From Prosopocoilus inquinatus (Eukaryota > Arthropoda > Insecta > Coleoptera > Lucanidae), in contig CM069873.1 of the NCBI GenBank assembly GCA_036172665.1, positions 33,842,001 through 33,906,000 of the forward strand: a stretch of DNA of 64,000 bases. The letters run 5' to 3'. The notes beneath the pieces were generated by a model. The model was not told the DNA's origin, made no database searches, and saw nothing but the letters and a program-made list of their open reading frames with translations. The translations under genes and the position numbers were made by a program. This document shows, piece after piece, positions 35,028 through 44,639 of the stretch; position 1 is the stretch's first letter; the number at the start of each line of letters is the position of its first letter.

Positions 35028-38000
35028 ATGACCGGCTAGTGCGTTGCTTTAAAGTAACAAATCCGATCGAATCTCTGACTGTACAACCTGTTTTAGACTT
35101 TGTCCTAGCTCATGCAAAAGATGACGAACGCCCATATCTGTCTGTATCTATCTTAGGCATTCCATTTCTTGGCCTCCTTGATTCAGGTGCGTCTCGCACA
35201 ATTGTTGGTAGTTCAGGATGGGAAATCCTTCAGACTTTAAACTTACCTTTTACGAAACATGTGACGTCATGCACTGTTGCGAATGGACAACCCTGTAGTA
35301 GTCCTGGTAATGTTACCACCCCTATCCAACTTCGTGACCGGGTCAAAGTGATTGACGTTCTTGTCGTTCCTGAGTTGCCGCATTCCTTAATTCTCGGCGC
35401 AGATTTTTGGAAGTTGATGGGCATCGTCCCGGACTTGCGCTCCGGTGAGTGGAGTTTTGGAAAGGAATTCATTGACTCAGTCGAACATGTCACATCTTGG
35501 GGTCATCTGACAAATGATCAACAGACCCAACTCAATAAACGGACCGAACAGCTGTTTGCTGATTCCAGAAACCGTGAACTAGGATGTACCCAATTGGTCG
35601 AACATGTCATCCGTACTGATAGCCCACCAATCAAACAACGATATTACCCGATTTCGCCAGCAAGACAAGCCATCGTCGATACAGAACTTGACGACATGAT
35701 TAAGCGTGGAATTGTTGAGAAATCTAAGAGTGCTTGGTCATCGCCCATTCTTCTTGTACCCAAAAAGGATGGTTCTTTCCGCTTTTGTGTGGACTATCGG
35801 AAGCTCAACCAAGTTACGACCAAGGATGCTTATCCTCTACCTTATGTCTCGAACACCCTTGACAAACTCAAAGATGCTAAGTATCTATCTTCCTTAGATA
35901 TCAAGTCAGCATACTGGCAAATTCCGGTTGCCGAAGAATCTCGCCAATACACCGCTTTCACCGTACCTAACCGCGGTTTGTATCAATTTCGCAGAATGCC
36001 TTTTGGTCTTCATAATTCTCCTGCAACTTGGCAAAGATTTATCGACTGTGTAATCGGTGCTGATCTTGAACCACAGGTGTTCGTCTATTTAGACGACATC
36101 ATTATTGTGACTCAAACCTTCGACAAACATCTCGAAGTACTCTCCGAAGTCCATAAACGCCTGACCGAGGCCGGACTAACCTTGAACGAAGAAAAATGCC
36201 ATTTTTGTCTTAGCGAACTCAAGTACCTAGGGTATGTAGTGGATCGTCATGGTCTTCATGTTGACCCTGAAAAGGTACAGGCAATTCTTAAGATGCCTAA
36301 GCCAACTACGGTTAAGGAAGTTCGCCGTTTGATAGGAACTGCTTCTTGGTATCGGAGGTTTATCCCTGGATTTTCCACTATTATCTCCCCTTTGACAAAC
36401 CTGCTTAAGAAAAATTCTAAGCATAGGTGGGATGAGACTTGTGATGAAGCTTGGGGAAAAATTCGTGAGCACTTAGTTTCTGCTCCAGTTCTCTCATGTC
36501 CCGACTTCACCAAAGAATTTACGATTCAAACGGACGCATCCGATTATGGTCTTGGTGCTGTCCTTACCCAAGAACAAGACGAAGGTGAGAAAGTCATCTG
36601 CTATCTAAGCCGCTCGTTGACCCGAACCGAGCGTAACTTTTCAACAACCGAAAAGGAACTCCTTGCGATGTTGTGGGCCATAGAAAAACTTCGGCCTTAT
36701 GTAGAAGGTTCGCACTTTAAGGTCATCACAGACCATCACTCTCTCCTTTGGCTTAATAAGTTGCAGAATCCTTCCGGTCGATTGTGTCGTTGGGCTGTGC
36801 GCCTACAACAATATAACTTTAGCGTCATCCATCGCAAAGGAAAAGATCACGTTGTTCCTGATATGCTTTCTCGAACCGTCCCTGTTATCGACTCCATCGA
36901 TTTTGACAACGTTCAGGACAGTTGGTACTTGAATTTCCTCAAGAAAATTCGTTTGACTCCGGAAAAGTTTCCTAGTTTCCGTGTCGAGGGAAATGTCATT
37001 TATAAACTGGTCCGAAACACATATTATCGTTTGGCTGAAGATGAACCTCATTGGAAGACTGTTGTCCCAAAGGATTCTCGGTCAAAAATACTTCAAGAAA
37101 GTCATGACTCTCCAACCAGTGGTCATCTAGGAATTTATAAGACGTATAATAGAATCGCTCAAAATTACTATTGGCCTAAGATGCATGCTGATGTGGCAAA
37201 GTATGTCCACCGCTGCCAGACGTGTATCCGTACCAAACCTGAACAAAGGGCTCCAGCTGGTATGATGGGAGGTCACTCCAAGATTACTCGTCCTTGGGAG
37301 GTCATTAGTATCGATCTTGTTGGACCACTCCCTAGATCTTCTCGTGGTTACCAATATATCCTAGTGGCTACTGACTGTTTTAGTAAATTCACCCTGTGTT
37401 TTCCTCTTCGTAAAGCTACCGCCCCAAAGATTGTGCAGCACATTGAGGAAAATATTTTCTTAGTTTTTGGTGTACCTCGCACCGTTATTTCCGATAATGG
37501 AGTCCAATTTAAGTCCAAAGAGTATCAAAAACTTCTGACGTCATACCATGTACGCCCTGCGTACACTTCGTATTATCATCCTAAGGCGAACCCTGTCGAA
37601 CGCGTTAACCGCGTTATTAAGTCTATGTTGACTGCTTATGTGGCGGAAGACCACCGCAAATGGGATCTATTCTTGCCCAAGGTCGCTTGTGCTCTTCGAA
37701 CCGCTCGTCATGAAGTTACTGGTGTGACTCCATACTTCCTCAATTTTGGTCGTGAGATGTGCCTAAAAGGTAGTCTAACCCCTGATAGTACCCCTGATAA
37801 AAATGTGTCTTTGGAAGTTGTCCCTCAGGATCCTAAGGATTTACAATCTCGTACCGGTAAGTTTGCCGTGCTATATAAGGACGTACAAGGAAGGCTGCAA
37901 AAGGCTTACGAGAAGGCTAAAGGCCGTTATGATCTCCGTAGGCGTAAGGTTGAGTATCACCCTGAACAACGGGTTTGGCGTAAAAATTTTGTATTGTCGG

Positions 38001-38167
38001 ATGCTTCTAAGCATTTCGCGGCCAAGTTGGCCGATAAGTTTGTTGGGCCTTTCCTCATTAATCGTCGTGTGTCGTCAGACACGTATGAACTTAAGGATTT
38101 TGATGACAATATACTTCCTGGCACCTGGAATAGTGAACATCTTAAACCAGATCCCCCTGATGAATAG
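34979..38167 (+). CDS. pol: Pol polyprotein (protease-RT-RNase H-integrase)
   Basis: Replication polyprotein, made as a Gag-Pol fusion: the open frame begins with a GTG at 34979, has no ATG before codon 147, and is entered at 35009 by -1 frameshifting. Residue numbers count from 34979 (1062 codons). Aspartic protease: DSGA at 68-71 and ILGAD at 138-142. Reverse transcriptase about 215-470: GIVEKSKSAWSSP, FCVDYRKLN, catalytic D307 (SLDIKSAYW), MPFGL at 340-344 and Y-L-D-D at 370-373. RNase H about 510-630: D519 (TDASDYG), E560 (TEKELLA), D585 (TDHHS). Integrase: zinc-binding H709, H716, C746, C749; core D779, D839 (SDNG) and E874 (NPVER). A GPF motif (KFVGPFL, about 1020-1026) sits near the C-terminus; no chromodomain follows. 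No stop or frameshift is seen and every catalytic residue named is present, so it looks functional. Confidence 0.96.
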   Translation: MPPVLEESKKLPNNALDDRLVRCFKVTNPIESLTVQPVLDFVLAHAKDDERPYLSVSILGIPFLGLLDSGASRTIVGSSGWEILQTLNLPFTKHVTSCTVANGQPCSSPGNVTTPIQLRDRVKVIDVLVVPELPHSLILGADFWKLMGIVPDLRSGEWSFGKEFIDSVEHVTSWGHLTNDQQTQLNKRTEQLFADSRNRELGCTQLVEHVIRTDSPPIKQRYYPISPARQAIVDTELDDMIKRGIVEKSKSAWSSPILLVPKKDGSFRFCVDYRKLNQVTTKDAYPLPYVSNTLDKLKDAKYLSSLDIKSAYWQIPVAEESRQYTAFTVPNRGLYQFRRMPFGLHNSPATWQRFIDCVIGADLEPQVFVYLDDIIIVTQTFDKHLEVLSEVHKRLTEAGLTLNEEKCHFCLSELKYLGYVVDRHGLHVDPEKVQAILKMPKPTTVKEVRRLIGTASWYRRFIPGFSTIISPLTNLLKKNSKHRWDETCDEAWGKIREHLVSAPVLSCPDFTKEFTIQTDASDYGLGAVLTQEQDEGEKVICYLSRSLTRTERNFSTTEKELLAMLWAIEKLRPYVEGSHFKVITDHHSLLWLNKLQNPSGRLCRWAVRLQQYNFSVIHRKGKDHVVPDMLSRTVPVIDSIDFDNVQDSWYLNFLKKIRLTPEKFPSFRVEGNVIYKLVRNTYYRLAEDEPHWKTVVPKDSRSKILQESHDSPTSGHLGIYKTYNRIAQNYYWPKMHADVAKYVHRCQTCIRTKPEQRAPAGMMGGHSKITRPWEVISIDLVGPLPRSSRGYQYILVATDCFSKFTLCFPLRKATAPKIVQHIEENIFLVFGVPRTVISDNGVQFKSKEYQKLLTSYHVRPAYTSYYHPKANPVERVNRVIKSMLTAYVAEDHRKWDLFLPKVACALRTARHEVTGVTPYFLNFGREMCLKGSLTPDSTPDKNVSLEVVPQDPKDLQSRTGKFAVLYKDVQGRLQKAYEKAKGRYDLRRRKVEYHPEQRVWRKNFVLSDASKHFAAKLADKFVGPFLINRRVSSDTYELKDFDDNILPGTWNSEHLKPDPPDE
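35003..35009 (+). promoter_or_regulatory. -1 ribosomal frameshift heptamer A AAA AAC
   Basis: In the gag frame the codons are CCA AAA AAC (35001-35009), so the heptamer A AAA AAC is in the exact X XXY YYZ register known to promote -1 slippage. After slipping, reading resumes at C35009 as CTC and enters the pol frame; without slipping, translation ends at the TAG at 35025. Confidence 0.9.
35017..35046 (+). promoter_or_regulatory. Frameshift-stimulating hairpin
   Basis: Begins 7 nt after the heptamer. CAACGCGTTAG (35017-35027) can pair with CTAGTGCGTTG (35036-35046) as an 11-bp stem with two G-T wobbles, closed by the 8-nt loop ATGACCGG. Distance and size are those of known -1 frameshift stimulators. 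The gag stop codon forms the top of the 5' arm. No convincing pseudoknot partner for the loop was seen. Confidence 0.75.
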
Positions 38168-38340
38168 GTTCACCCTATTCGTTCTTTCGACCTGCGGGAT
38201 GGGTCCCTTAGAATTCTCCCGACGTATCTTCTGCGTGGAGTAAAAGGCTCCTAAAAGATTCAGTCCCAATTCCTCTAACACCTTTGGAATTGAACGTCTT
38301 CGGATGTTCACGTGTGATGGAGGTACTTTTCGGACAGTCT

Positions 38341-38700
38341 AGTCGTTTGCGAGAAGTCGCCTTGCAGTTTGCGGAAGTTGTGGGAATGACAAGAGAGTCG
38401 GATCTCGTGAAGACTCTTCTTGCCCTCTCTTTTCGTGAACTTCGCTATGAGTGACGTCTGGCAGGCCTCGCGATTGTGACGTGAGATGCCTCTATCCACA
38501 TGCATATTGCTTTCCTTTCTTCTTGTTTCACCCTTTCTTCTACTCTAACTCTTCCCCTTTCGGATTGATCAGCTCGGCCCTGCCGACTCTGAGATATCTC
38601 TTAGCACCCGCCAGAGCGTGTGGGAGTTCCAAGCGTGCTGGATCCCGTGAAGGTATCGCTTGCCCTCTCTCTCTGACGTATCGCTATCGGATGTTCCTCA
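38341..38700 (+). repeat. Imperfect 240-bp-spaced duplication
   Basis: GATCTCGTGAAG, then CTTGCCCTCTCT, then CGCTAT at 38401-38448 recurs as GATCCCGTGAAG, CTTGCCCTCTCT, CGCTAT at 38641-38688 with an exact 240-bp offset. Weaker similarity extends upstream (GTGGGAATGACA against GTGGGAGTTCCA). It looks like an old tandem duplication inside the element's 3' region. Confidence 0.6.
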
Positions 38701-40201
38701 GAGGAATCGGAGCTGTAGTATGGTGTGTTCCGATTGGAGGACTTTTACTTTCCTGTTGTCTGTCTTCCTCAACTTCTCTTTTTCTTTCCCCTTCCCCCCC
38801 TGTAACCTCTACCTTTTTGGGTGTCCTTTTGAGATTTAGTCATCTCAAATTTTTTTTTTATTACCCGGATTCGACTTTCTTCAGTTTACTTTTTCCTAAA
38901 GTAGGAAAACTCCCGGTTGTGACTGTTTTTCGCCTGACGAGAGCTTATCTCGTTGTGAGGAGTTTTATTTTGTTTTCGTGTCGTTTGGTGGGATGGCGAT
39001 ATTCCCTACCTTGATCCCTGCTTAGGCTTGCGTTGGTCCACAGACGGATTATGACCTGTTTGCGGTCTTGGAGTGTGAGGATCGTGGTGTGGAGTTCGTC
39101 GTTGTGGGTCTTCTTAGAAGACAAATTTTGTGACGGAGCTGACAACTCCTCGTGACTAGGGGATCCCCAGGAATAGAGTCTTTTAACCTTAGTAAAATTT
39201 TCTTCCCCGTATTTTAGTTTTGCCCTGGGAGTAGGATTTGACTTCAGGTACCGTAGTGTGCCTTATTGCTTCGCGGTTCGACCTTACCAGTCGACCACGA
39301 ATTTCACTTGCTTTATAGCAAAAGTTCGCGTTGATCACCGGATCATTTAATTTTTTTCTCCTTCCCTTTTGTCTTCTTCTTCTCGTTTCGAAAAAGACTT
39401 CCGATGGACCGAGATCGTTTGGATTTTCATTTTGTTGTTATTATTTGCTCTTTCCATTCATTTTGTCCCGTATATTTCATTGTAGTTTACCATTTCCATA
39501 GTTTTTACCCCGGTTTTGTTTTAGTTTAGTTTCGAAGTTTGTCCCCGGCTTGGTTGTTACAGTCTTAGGACTCTGCCACCTCTCAATGTCTGTGACACGC
39601 GCGCGGTTGGTTGTGGTTTGGGCCAAGTCCTGGACAGACGGGTTTCTTTTTTGTTTTACATTGTTGTGGATCCAAGTAAATTTCTCGGTGATGTTAGTCT
39701 TTTCCAGGATGTCCCAGCATCCTTAGAATACTGTCAAATTTTACGTTGCCTGGGAAACTCTTTTGGTATTTGAGGATTTTGTAACATTTCAACGAACATT
39801 GCTTGGGTATTGGCATGGCCGCGCGGTGTATCGATCGGTAGTGGTATAGTTAACTTCCTCTTCTGGTGTTTGCCAGGTGGCGTGGTGTTTCCTGGTCAGA
39901 CGATGTTGATGCTTGTCAACATGCGGACCCCACCTGACTCTTTGTTTCCCTTTTTCTCTTCTCGCGTACCAGTCCGGTTTGTGCTCCGTGTGGGCGTGTT
40001 GCTGCTTGGGTAACGTTTAGTTTGAATTTTTCCCGTGGTCTTTGACCAATGTTCGTTTTGTGTAAAGTTTCGTCCGCAGTCTTAGACTATGAGTTTCCGT
40101 CCGCGTTCCCGTATCGTTGCCTTTCCCCATACATGCCCGGATTATTCTGAGTGTCTCTCTATAGTTTCGTCTAGAAATTTTCCTTAGGTAAAATTTCCAT
40201 C

Positions 40202-40216
40202 GAAGTAAGGGTGGGA
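40202..40216 (+). promoter_or_regulatory. Polypurine tract
   Basis: GAAGTAAGGGTGGGA, nearly all purine, ends two bases before the 3' LTR (one T lies between). This is the expected primer for plus-strand DNA synthesis and supports the assigned LTR boundary. Confidence 0.8.
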
Positions 40217-40217
40217 T

Positions 40218-41525
40218 TGTTACCGTGCAAATTTCCCCGGTTGTTTTGAGCCACCCTGTATGTTGTGTTGCGAGCTAAAAATAGATGTGTTTTTAGGCGA
40301 ACAGTGGGCGTGGCGCGAACTCCACTTCCTTTGCATTTGCGGTTTCTTTTATCGCCCACGTAACCCCTTTGATAATGCCGCTCGTTCCGAGCCGCGCTTA
40401 AATTACACATATTCCGCACTTGTTTTTACGACCTCGTGTTCTTTGAGAGAATACGTTTGTTTATTTTACTCAAGGAATTGTTTGGGATTGTTTGCGATTT
40501 CATTCTATGTCGCAATATCTACCGCCGTGTGAAACGAACTATGGCGTTCGAAATTGATTGGCTGGTTTTAATCAGACATTCAATGGATGATTCTGGAATG
40601 TTCTCCCCCCCCCCCCCCCCCGTTTTAACTCGTTACCACGAACCAAGGTCTGGATTCATTCCAAAGTTGATTCCCGCAGTGATCGCAAGTATTTTTGTGT
40701 GGGTGATTTTCACTTGGTGTTGTGCGTGAATTCGTCCTCTGCGTGGGCAAATTCCCCCTTCGGCTTTGGGCCGGATTCTGTGCGATCGTTGCAGCAATAA
40801 ACGCTTGTTTGGCGTTTTTCTAAGAAAGCCTGCTTGTTAGGGCAGGTGAGTTAATAAGTGTGGGAATGTGTTTGATTCGTGTGTAACGGGGGCATATTTG
40901 TTTCTTTCTTCAGGCTTTTTCCTTCCCCCTTTTATATTGCGTTTGGGAGTTCGGAATTTCTGCGAGAAGTGTAGAAATCACTTTCCGCCGTCGGACTCGA
41001 CCTGAGACGCGACGTGTTATCCTTCCCCGTGGCTGTCGTGTTGCGGCCCGATGAAAAATTTGTGCCCGCCTGACTGACTATCGGACAAGGTTGGATCTTT
41101 AACGCTATTTTTGATTGATTATTGAAACTTTTGCTTTATCTGTTTTATAAGCAAGCTTCCTTTTGCGTAACCATTTAACCTGTAATTGGTTTTTGTTTGT
41201 TTGTGGCCTTTACGCGCCACTATAAGGTACATTGTAATTTTGTTGTGTCGCATTTATTTTGTTTGATGTGTTAGTATGTAAACGGATTACCTTTATTTCT
41301 TTGTTCTGTCTATTTTGTGTGGTAAATAAAACAATCTTGTTTAACAAGGACGTACCGCGTTTTTCTTAATTTCCCGCGGAAAGAAAATTAAATTGAGTGG
41401 CGCCTTTTTATTAGGTTGTTGGTTTGAGATTACTCCCACCCCGTCACGACTGTTTGCTGCCGGATGCGTCGAAACTAACGTCACGATGCAACATCTGCCT
41501 ATCTTACGGAAAAGGTAAGGTAGCA
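40218..41525 (+). repeat. 3' LTR (1308 bp)
   Basis: Matches the 5' LTR throughout by eye, except for three extra C in the poly-C tract at about 40604-40621 and A instead of G at 41237. The start follows the polypurine tract by one T; the end (GTAGCA) is followed at once by the CAAC duplication. It supplies the polyadenylation signal for the element's transcript. Confidence 0.97.
41325..41330 (+). promoter_or_regulatory. AATAAA polyadenylation signal, 3' LTR
   Basis: The same hexamer in the 3' LTR, the copy that would be used to end the genomic transcript. The other LTR candidate, AATAAA followed by a GT-rich stretch, lies at about 40797 in this LTR. Confidence 0.5.
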
Positions 41526-41529
41526 CAAC
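41526..41529 (+). repeat. Target-site duplication, right copy (CAAC)
   Basis: CAAC immediately follows the last base of the 3' LTR. After it the satellite resumes in register with ACGTATTATCG. The resumed monomer has GTTATTCC where the paralogous empty sites have GTTGTTCC, a single private change. Confidence 0.85.
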
Positions 41530-42846
41530 ACGTATTATCGTTATTCCTGTGATGTATCTAATCGATCCTTACTTATCTATCATGTTATTTGAAGTTTGGA
41601 TGGTCTCCAGTAACTCTGATGTGAGATTCAAAGTTTTCGGACGCAGCAGAAGCTGGAGATAGTTTTAAACGAAACAACACGCATTAGCGTTGTTCCTGTG
41701 ATGTATCTAATCGATCCTTACTCATCTATCATGTTATTTTTTGTTTCGATGGACTCCAGTAACTCTGATGTGAGATACAAAGCTTTCGGACGCAGCAGAA
41801 GCTGGAAATAGTTTTGAACGAAACAACACGTATTAGCGTTGTTCCTGTGATGTATCTAATCGATCCTTACTTAGCTACTATGTTATTTGACGCTTCGATG
41901 GACTCCAATAACTCTGATGTGAGATACAAAGTTTTCGGACGCAGCAGAAGCTGGAAATAGTTTTAAACGAAACAACACGCATTAGCGTTGTTCCTGTGAT
42001 GTATCTAATCGATCCTTACTCATCTATCATTATATTTGACGTTTGGATGGACTACAGTAACTCTGATGTGAGATACAAAGTTTACGGACGCAGCAGAAGC
42101 TGGAAATAGTTTTAAACGAAACAACACGCATTACCGTTGTTCCTGTGATGTATCTAATCGATCCTTACTCATCTATCATGTTATTTGACGTTTGAATGGA
42201 CTCCAGTAACTCTGATGTGAGATACAAAGTTCTCGGACGCAGCAGAAGCTGGAAATACTTTAAAACGAAACAACACGCATTAGCGTTGTTCCTGTGATGT
42301 ATCTAATCGATCCTTACTCATCTATCATTATATTTGACGTTTGGATGGACTACAGTAACTCTGATGTGAGATACAAAGTTTACGGACGCAGCAGAAGCTG
42401 GAAATAGTTTTAATCGAAACAACACGCATTAGCGTTGTTCCTGTGATGTATCTAATCGATCCTTACTCATTTATCATGTTATTTGGCGTCTCGATGGACT
42501 CCAGTAACTCTGATGTGAGATACAAAGTTTTCGGACGCAGCAGAAGCTGGAAATAGATTTAAACGAAACAACACGCATTAGCGTTGTTCCTGTGATGTAT
42601 CTAATCGATCCTTACTCATCTATCATGTTATTTGGCGTTTCGATGGACTCCAGAAACTTTGATGTGAGATACGAAGTTCTCGGAAGCAGCTGAAGCTGGA
42701 AATAGTTTTAAATGAAACAACACGTACTAGCGTTGTTCCTGTGATATATCTAATCGATCCTTACTCATCTATCATGTTATTTGACGTTTGGATGGACTCC
42801 AGTAACTCTGATGTGAGGTACAAAGTTTTCGGACTCAGCAGAAGCT
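41530..42846 (+). repeat. Satellite unit resumed after the insertion
   Basis: Continues the repeat unit broken by the element and parallels 28918-30234 at offset 12,612. Shared marks include TATTTTTTGTTTCG, AAAGCTTTCGG (about 41780), GACGCTTCGATGG (about 41890), the rare ACTTTAAAACG (about 42257) and GTTCTCGGAAGCAGCTG (about 42676). This restores the pre-insertion order and shows that the insertion did not delete satellite. Confidence 0.8.
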
Positions 42847-44639
42847 GGAAATAGTTTTAAATGAAACAACACGCATTAGCGTTGTTCCTGTGATGTATCT
42901 AATGGATCTTTACTCATATATCATGTTATTTGACGTTTCGATGGACTCTAGTAACTCTGATGTGAGATACGAAGTTTTTGGACGCAGCAGGAGCTGGAAA
43001 TAGTTTTAAACGAAACAAGACGTATTAGCGTTGTTCCTGTGATGTATCTAATCGATCCTTAATCATCTATCATGTTATTTGACGTTTGGATGGACTCCAG
43101 TAACTCTGATGTGAGATACAATGTTCTCGGACGCAGCAGAAGCTGGAAATAGTTTTGAACGAAACAACACGTATTAGCGTTGTTCCTGTGATGTATCTAA
43201 TCGATCCTTACTCATCTATCATGTTATTTGGCGTTTCGATGGACTCCAGTAACTCTGATGTGAGATACAAAGTTTTCGGACGCAGCAGAAGCTGGAAATA
43301 GTTTTGAACGAAACAACACGTATTAGCGTTCTTCCTGTGATGTATCTAATCGATCCTTACTCATTTATCATGTTATTTGGCGTTTCGATGGACTCCAGTA
43401 ACTCTGATGTGAGATACAAAGTTCTCGGACGCAGCTGAAGCTAGAAATAGTTTTAAACGAAACAACACGCATTAGCGTTGTTCCTGTGATGTATTTAATC
43501 GATCCTTACTCATCTATCATGATATTTGACGTTTGAATGGTCTCCAGTAACTCTGATGTGAGATACAAAGTTCTCGGACGCAGCAGAAGCTGGAAATTAT
43601 TTTTGAACGAAACAACACGTATTAGCGTTGTTCCTGTGATGTATCTAATCTATCCTTACTTATCTACTATGTTATTTGAAGTTTCGATGGACTCCAGTAA
43701 CTCTGATGTGAGATACGAAATTTTCGAACGCAGCAGAATCTGGAAATAGTTTTAAATGAAACAACACGCATTAGCGTTGTTCCTGTGATGTATCTAATCG
43801 ATCCTTACTCATCTATCATGTTATTTGACGTTTCGATGGACTCTAGTAACTCTGATGTGAGATACGAAGTTTTTGGACGCAGCAGGAGCTGGAAATAGTT
43901 TTAAACGAAACAACACGTATTAGCGTTGTTCCTGTGATGGATCTAATCGCTCCTTACTTAGCTACTATGTTATTTGACGTTTCGATGGACTCCAGTAACT
44001 CTAATGTGAGATACGAAATTTTCGGACGCAGCAGAAGCTGGAAATAGTTTTAAACGAAACAACACGTATTAGCGTTGTTCCTGTGATGTATCTAATCGAT
44101 CCTTACTCATCTATCATGTTATTTGACGTTTGGATGGACTCCAGTAACTGATGTGAGATACAAAGTTCTCGGACGCAGCAGAAGCTGGAAATAGTTTTGA
44201 ACGAAACAACACGTATTAGCGTTGTTCCTGTGATGTATCTAATCGATCCTTACTTATCTATCATGTTATCTGACGTTTGGATGGACTCCAGTAACTCTGA
44301 TGTGAGATACAATGTTTTCGGACGCAGCAGACGCTGGAGATAATTTTAAACGAAACAACACGCATTAGCGTTGTTCCTGTGATGTATCTAATCGATCCTT
44401 ACTCATCTATCATGTTATTTGGCGTTTCGATGGACTCCAGTAACTCTGAAGTGAGATACAAAGTTTTCGGACTCAGCAGAAGCTGGAAATAGTTTTGAAC
44501 GAAACAACACGTATTAGCGTTGTTCCTGTGATGTATCTAATCGATCCTTACTTAGCTACTATGTTATTTGACGTTTCGATGGACTCCAATAACTCTGATG
44601 TGAGATACAAAGTTTTCGGACCCAGCAGAAGCTGGAAAT

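Larger units (their letters stand above)
38168..40217 (+). other. Non-coding 3' region between pol and 3' LTR
   Basis: About 2 kb, T-rich, where an envelope gene would lie in envelope-bearing gypsy elements. The longest frame, 38451-39014 (187 codons, plus strand), is rich in F, S and L because of T- and C-rich sequence. It has no envelope-type features I can name (no furin-like site, no ordered cysteine pattern) and is not called as a gene. The 67-codon frame at 39810 is similarly unsupported. The region starts with an imperfect internal duplication (38401 and 38641) and ends in the polypurine tract. It may be a long 3' untranslated or packaging region, or an eroded third gene. Confidence 0.7.
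32197..41525 (+). mobile_element. Complete Ty3/gypsy-type LTR retrotransposon
   Basis: A 9,329-bp element with 1305/1308-bp direct LTRs that begin TGTTAC and end GTAGCA (imperfect terminal inverted repeat), a primer-binding-site-like sequence, gag, pol in the -1 frame, a polypurine tract and a 4-bp target duplication. Pol order is protease, reverse transcriptase, RNase H, integrase, which places it in Ty3/gypsy rather than copia. No envelope-like frame is seen after pol; instead about 2 kb without a convincing gene precedes the 3' LTR. Both genes are open and the LTRs differ by one substitution (G33213, A41237) plus C-tract length, so it inserted recently and may be autonomous. No second copy lies in the window, although the surrounding satellite is repeatedly duplicated, so it probably arrived after those duplications. 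The clade is not assigned. Confidence 0.97.

Noticed and set aside
35230..38311. Multiple 63-146-codon frames on both strands over pol
   Set aside because: Shadows of the pol coding frame; none shows a known domain and they conflict with the catalytic motifs read in the pol frame.
38451..39014. 187-codon frame as a possible envelope or accessory gene
   Set aside because: Composition is dominated by F, S, L and P from T- and C-rich DNA. No recognisable envelope features were seen, and the nearby sequence is an old duplication. Left as unresolved in the 3' region.
41526..41545. Possible deletion or rearrangement at the right junction of the element
   Set aside because: The satellite resumes exactly in register after CAAC and matches the empty sites at 23702 and 28914 apart from one base. 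It is a simple insertion.
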